From positions 5,472,091-5,536,090 of the forward strand of contig NC_061064.1 in the NCBI RefSeq assembly GCF_021917145.1: a stretch of 64,000 nucleotides of DNA. Direction: 5' to 3'. The position numbers and the translations under genes were made by a program. A model generated the notes under the pieces. It saw nothing but the letters and a program-made list of their open reading frames with translations, had not been told where the DNA came from and ran no database searches. Shown here one piece after another: positions 58,906-64,000 of this stretch (its first letter is position 1; every line of letters starts with the position of its first letter). The stretch comes from Hypomesus transpacificus. Its lineage: Eukaryota > Chordata > Actinopteri > Osmeriformes > Osmeridae.

Positions 58906-60555
58906 AAAACATGCAGGGAAGCGTGACCAATGGGGAGTGCTGGGGTGGGGGGCAGTTGGAAGGATTCACAAAAGTTGAGGGAAACAGAGAACGGGAAGAG
59001 GTGTTTGAAGAGATTTACGGAGGGAATGGGAAGGAAAGAGAAAATGGTGAATAGATCGCTTTTTTTTTTTATTGACCACATATATTTGTTTCAGTCAAGC
59101 AGAAGGGAGAGGGGGTTCCTCTAGGTAGCCATATTCAACCTCTCAGTTTACATTCTAAACCAGAACATGCAGCGCTGGTCTGTGTGCCTGTCTTCATTCA
59201 GGTCCTCCTCTGATGCTCCTGCATGTCTCAGAGTGTTGGGGTTTTCTAAAAAGAAAAAGGAGAAAATTTTAAGAAAAAAAACATTTACCATTTACACCAA
59301 CACACAGTCAATGAAAGAAAAACAATGTGCCAATTACAAGAAACTCATGTTTACAGAATACAATATTTGTCTCGTTCATTTGGTCATGGAATATCAGACT
59401 GTGTACTGGGATTCTGACTGTAAAATGCATCATGAGTGACATCACCAACACAAGGTAAACAGTGGCAATGGCTCGAATGCAGCCCAAACTGCCAATCACC
59501 AAGGTCATATGTATACCAGCACATATTTGTAATTTGAAAAGGTGCCAAATACATTCAATGCAGTCTTTTACTTCTCAGTCGAACGCACTGGAAGTTAGGA
59601 TCAAAACTTCTATTGCCTTACAACAAACATACACACTCATATACATACATGCACATATTTGGCCCTTTCCTTATTTGTTATGTCATGGAATTCCCTTGCA
59701 CATACGGACCCTTTGGCCTCAGCCTCTACAAGCACAAAAGAAAAAAAAGATAGAACTTCCAACAGGTTGGGCAAAGGGCTATTAATCATTCATTGGGTGG
59801 GGTGGAAAGCTATGATGTGGACACTTGTCTGTTTGGCAAATGACTCATGCTTAGAGCTTTGTACCACCTTGCTGGTACCGTTGACCATTCAGGTCTCCTG
59901 CATTTTTCTCAGCCTTCCGTAACAGAAACTGCTGTTTCACTCATGCAACAACCATCTCGAAACGTTCGGCTTTTCACCCATCGACTCTTCGCTTCTCTTC
60001 CATTTGAATTCTCTTTCCTTTTTGTCCCCCTAATTACTTGAAGTCTCACTGTCTTTGCCATAAACAGCTTCTGTAAGCGAGCACTACTAATCAAACATGT
60101 GCATCAGGAGGCCAACAAACACTTCAGTGTAAATGTTTTATTTATTTCCACACACAAAAAAAAGGACAGCCACAGAAGAGATGCTGTCTAAGGACAGGAG
60201 GGGGAAAAGATTGAGCTCAAAAAAGAAAAAAGTTAAATCTGCACGTCTTTTCTACTTGCATCTAAAAAAAAGAACAAAAAAATCTTTGGAGAAAAAAAAA
60301 GAAAAACTCAGTCCAGAGAAATTCAGACGGTTGTTTCTCTGAATAAACTGTGATCCTAAAAAAAAAAGAAGAAAACTTAAAGGACGAGGACTCTGATGTC
60401 CACCGTGAAGCCGTCTGTCTTGTAAAATGGAGAGTGTTGTTGTCGATGTCAACTTTGGGATTGTAAGCTGTACAGTGTGAAATAAATATGCCCGTGCAAT
60501 GTGTAAATAACAGCATGATGATTACTAGTTTTGCTATTCAAGAGGAAAAAATAAA
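58906..60555 (+). other. vgf 3' UTR with two polyadenylation signals
   Basis: About 1.6 kb of A/T-rich non-coding sequence contains AATAAA at 60481-60486 and 60550-60555. Confidence 0.65.
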
Positions 60556-63500
60556 AGCAACTATTTTATTAAAGTTCAGTTTTTTATGCCTTTTTGGAGA
60601 AAGTTGAACTCACAGCAGTAAACATGGCAGCATGAAGAAGGTGGAACTCAGAAGATTCTCAAGTCACGAGTGAACAGGTAATGGTGCTGTGGTGTACTGT
60701 CTGGCCATGTTTTGTTTGTTCACCTTTCCAGAAATTTCCGTTCCCCTTATAGCCAGGTCTGTAAACACCCCACAATAACACTTGAGAACCCAGCAACCTG
60801 GTTATAAAAAAAAACACAAAAAAAGGGTTCAACCAGGAAACATGAAGGGTTCTTCTAGAATGAACCAGATTCACCTTTTCTCTTAGAAAACGTTTTAACA
60901 AAAAAAGGCAGTTGTCTCTTTTATCGTCGTCATGGGTCACGGTACGACTTCAGGAGTACGAGAAGGAGAAAGCAGCTTCTGGGACAGTCATGGTGAGAGC
61001 AGAAAACAAGAATGCTAGAAAAGAATGAAAGAATAACTGTACAATGGACAGGGGACATGTTGTGGGGAGAAAGAGAAAGACATGGAGAGAGAACTAGGAA
61101 GAGGGGAAGAAAGGGAGAGACAGGAACTGCAGTGATTGATGAGTCACATGATTGGCGGATGAGTCATCCATACACTTTACTGAAGAGGACCTCACGCACA
61201 TACACACACACACCAGTACACACACACACACCACTACACAGACAACCTCTTTCAGCTGTATAGCAATTTGGCTTCTGGCATTGAACATAATGATTGACTC
61301 ATGTTAGAGTACGCCTTGATTGATTCTGTCAGGCAGCACAGACCAACCAATCAGCTAATAGGGGAAGGGGGGGTACGGGGTGGGATGTGATGGACAGAGT
61401 TTGCCACATCTTCTTATTCATGAAACACCCAGCTGAGAGCAGGGGAGTAAAGTGCCTGGGGGACAAAGACATCCACGCCAGCTCTGGGTTTGGATCCTGT
61501 TCATTCAAAGCACTCTGTACATTGGTGGTGCACATTTCGACACAGTCTGTACCCAGTCCATTCAAAAGCTGTCGCTTAACCTGTGTCATTGCCTTTGACA
61601 TGACGCTTTCCTCACATACACGGCATGTATTTATATGTTTACATATACACGTGGTTATGTGGACAGATCTCGGCAGTGGAAGTGAGAAAAAAGGTCACAT
61701 CACATTTCACGTATTACGGTCCATGAAAGAAAAGTGGGCATCGGGAGCCTTCTTTCACACAAGTCAGCCTGTTTTTCTCTCCCTCCCTCCCTCTCTCAAT
61801 CTCTCTCTCCCCTTTCCTTTTACCGACTAACAGCACCAACAGTTGGAGACAGGTAGTCTTGTTTCGGGGGGGGGGGGGGGGGGGGGGGGGGGGTTCTCTC
61901 TCTCCGCTCCCTCGGCGCTATCGGTTCATCTCTCTCCTCTTTCTCTCCACCCTCTCTCCCCCTCTCGTCCCTTGCTCCGCACCAATGCTCTCTCGCCCTC
62001 TCCCCGTCTCCTCTCCTCTGAGCTTCCTCCACTGCCTCTCCTTCTTTCCTCCCTCTCTCTCCATCTCTGGTTTCGTATGCGAGCCCTGAGGGAGTAGGAA
62101 TGGGTGAAAGGCAGTCTTGCTGCACCACTGTCACAAAAGACTGGTGAGTCATCTCCACTTATGTCCCCGCTCCCTCCCAAAACACAAAGACGACGCACAC
62201 ACTTAAATGCCCCCCCCCCCCTTACCTGCAAGGCCCTCACACACACACACACACACCAACGCATTACATACTGTACCACCATATACTTCGCCATGCATTG
62301 TTCCTCGACGTTGTTCCTCTCTGTAGATCCCCAACACACACACACACATCCACACACACACTCCAATAAATAGCCTTCTGCTGGCGACAGAGGCAGAGAT
62401 ATCGAGGTATAAAGACAGACAGATCATTGTAGTGAGTCAGACAGTATGGGTAAACACTGATAATGCTCTTGGCCATACACACACACACACCTACCATCAT
62501 CTTAGCGCACAAAATTACCCCAGCAAATATCGTTTTCACCCACAAATACACCCACAGAGAGGTGCTCTGACCTGTGAGTGGAGTTAATTTGCTGATACCT
62601 CTCGTACCTCGACATTCTAAGTAGTAAGGATGACTCATCAAAGGAGCATGACATAAACAGTGGGACACAACAGAGAGAGATGCAGAAGAGGACAAAAGCT
62701 GGAAGAAAGTGGACAGTGGTGGTTGTGGTGTTTTATCATCTGAAATCGTTTGGGACGAATGGAATCAATGGAGATGATGTTAGTGTGTGAACACTTCTTC
62801 CTCCATAAGGAAAAAGGGATTGTTGTCATGCAACAGACCACTGCCAAAATAACTGTACACTACCTACCTGACATGAAGGCTAAAAAGACCCATTGGGGCA
62901 ATCTCCAATGATCTTTTAACATGATGGTAACAAATGACTTCTTTGCTTCTAATAAGCAAAGACAAAAGAAAGGACATCTGTTCTGCTAGATTGGTGAGCA
63001 GACGAAGATGGATCATTGTTGAACTGCACAGTGTGTAGCTCGTTTCATTAAAAACATAAATCAACTGGGAGGACCTATTGTAAATACTCTGCCGCCATCG
63101 CGTGGCTGATTTTTGCAATAACACTGCAGTAAAAATAAACTCAACGGGCTCGTTTTAAGGAAGCCTACGCTACGAGTTTTTCAGTAAAACGGTAAGTTTT
63201 GTCCCCTATAAACATGTCGTATAGTTTGTTTAGCAACACAGACAGCTCAGTCCCAGCCAGAGGTGTCGTTTTGCATATGCAGAGTTATACGGTGCATCTC
63301 CGTGGGATATTATTGCCTATAGCCTACCTCTTGAGAAAATTACGTGCCGCAAAACCAGCAAGAAGCATCAATCTAATTACAGCTAACCTGCAACTTTTGT
63401 TCAAATAATGTCATTTCCCAGTGATTCATTATGTGCAATTTAATTTTGAACTTCACGTTGTCCTACCATGAGCGCACTCTTTAGTCACTGTTTTTTTTTA

Positions 63501-64000
63501 CCTAACTTAGCTTTTGATCCCTCATTTACGCAAGGGTGGTCTAACCGCCTACCAAGACACCACGACACCACTTGTGAAACCCCAAAATGGGAACCCCAAA
63601 ATGGGAATGTAGAGGTTTTTCCAGACATGATCCTTCATATTTGGTACGTGTTAGAAGAGATCACCTTTTCCCGAGGTGCACTCTCACTCTGAAATTTCAC
63701 CTGCGTCCTGCGTGCCGTTGTCCACGGGTGGCCGACCTTTTCCCTCACAGCAGCCGTTCAACCACTGATTGTTCAAAAGGTCATCTCTTTGACTCCATAT
63801 AGGCCTACTACTGCAGCCGGAGAATTCAACCACTGACCAGAGGGAGAGGACAGTTTGTTGTCCCCTGTACACTGCTCCCCTGGGAGGCCTGTGCTGCTGG
63901 TGACAGGGTGTGCCAGGTCACGGGTGACATCGGAGCCCTCATACGCTTGCTCTTTACAGCAAAGCTGCTTGTGAGCCATTCAGACACATCAAATATTAAA
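60556..64000. other. Downstream flank, no gene recognised
   Basis: Contains a poly-G run at about 61866-61892, a CT-rich stretch at 61770-62070, short CA repeats and a tandem CCCCAAAATGGGAA duplication at 63581-63606. No coding exon was identified. Confidence 0.5.

Overview
This window reads as nuclear DNA of a ray-finned (teleost) fish. The evidence is short GT-AG split exons, vertebrate gene families in fish-like form, long (GA)n, (TG)n, poly-C and poly-G tracts, a tRNA-derived SINE whose tail carries the widespread fish motif GATAAGAGCGTCTGCTAAATG, and a 100-base assembly gap (41854-41953). The SINE resembles elements I remember from smelts (Osmeridae), but that is only a guess. No bacterial, viral or CRISPR content was seen.

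Layout. 1-2.3 kb: purine microsatellite and AT-rich sequence. 2.35-6.62 kb (+): voltage-sensing phosphatase gene (tpte/VSP), 17 exons reconstructed with continuous phase. 7.2-7.45 kb: two nested inverted repeats between convergent genes. 8.43-13.26 kb (-): acid sphingomyelinase smpd1, 8 exons, 600 aa. 14.26-14.97 kb: a 712-bp non-autonomous hAT-like element with 8-bp target duplication, inserted just 3' of the next gene. 15.03-21.04 kb (-): integrin-linked kinase ilk, 12 coding exons, exactly 452 aa. 22.43-23.89 kb (-): timm10b, a small-Tim protein with an unusually long C-terminal tail. 23.9-26.9 kb: AT-rich intergenic sequence with degenerate repeats and a decayed repeat-family ORF. 26.9-31.43 kb (+): nat16/histidine N-acetyltransferase-like locus, recognisable over its full length but broken by six single-base insertions. 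31.4-54.4 kb: gene-poor, microsatellite-rich sequence. 54.4-60.5 kb (+): neurosecretory precursor vgf with a CRE plus TATA promoter, non-coding first exon and single coding exon. 60.5-64 kb: nothing recognised.

The genes do not form one pathway. Smpd1 is a lysosomal lipid hydrolase, Ilk a focal-adhesion scaffold, Timm10b a mitochondrial import factor, Tpte a voltage-gated phosphoinositide phosphatase and Vgf a secreted neuropeptide precursor. Their grouping reflects conserved synteny: SMPD1, ILK and TIMM10B lie together on human 11p15.4, and VGF and NAT16 lie together on 7q22.1 (from memory), so the two blocks meet near 24-27 kb here. I found no previously undescribed multi-gene system. The best leads are the insertion-only disruption of nat16, the hAT element that probably supplies the ilk 3' end, the Timm10b tail, and a perfect 33-bp hairpin at 7.2 kb.
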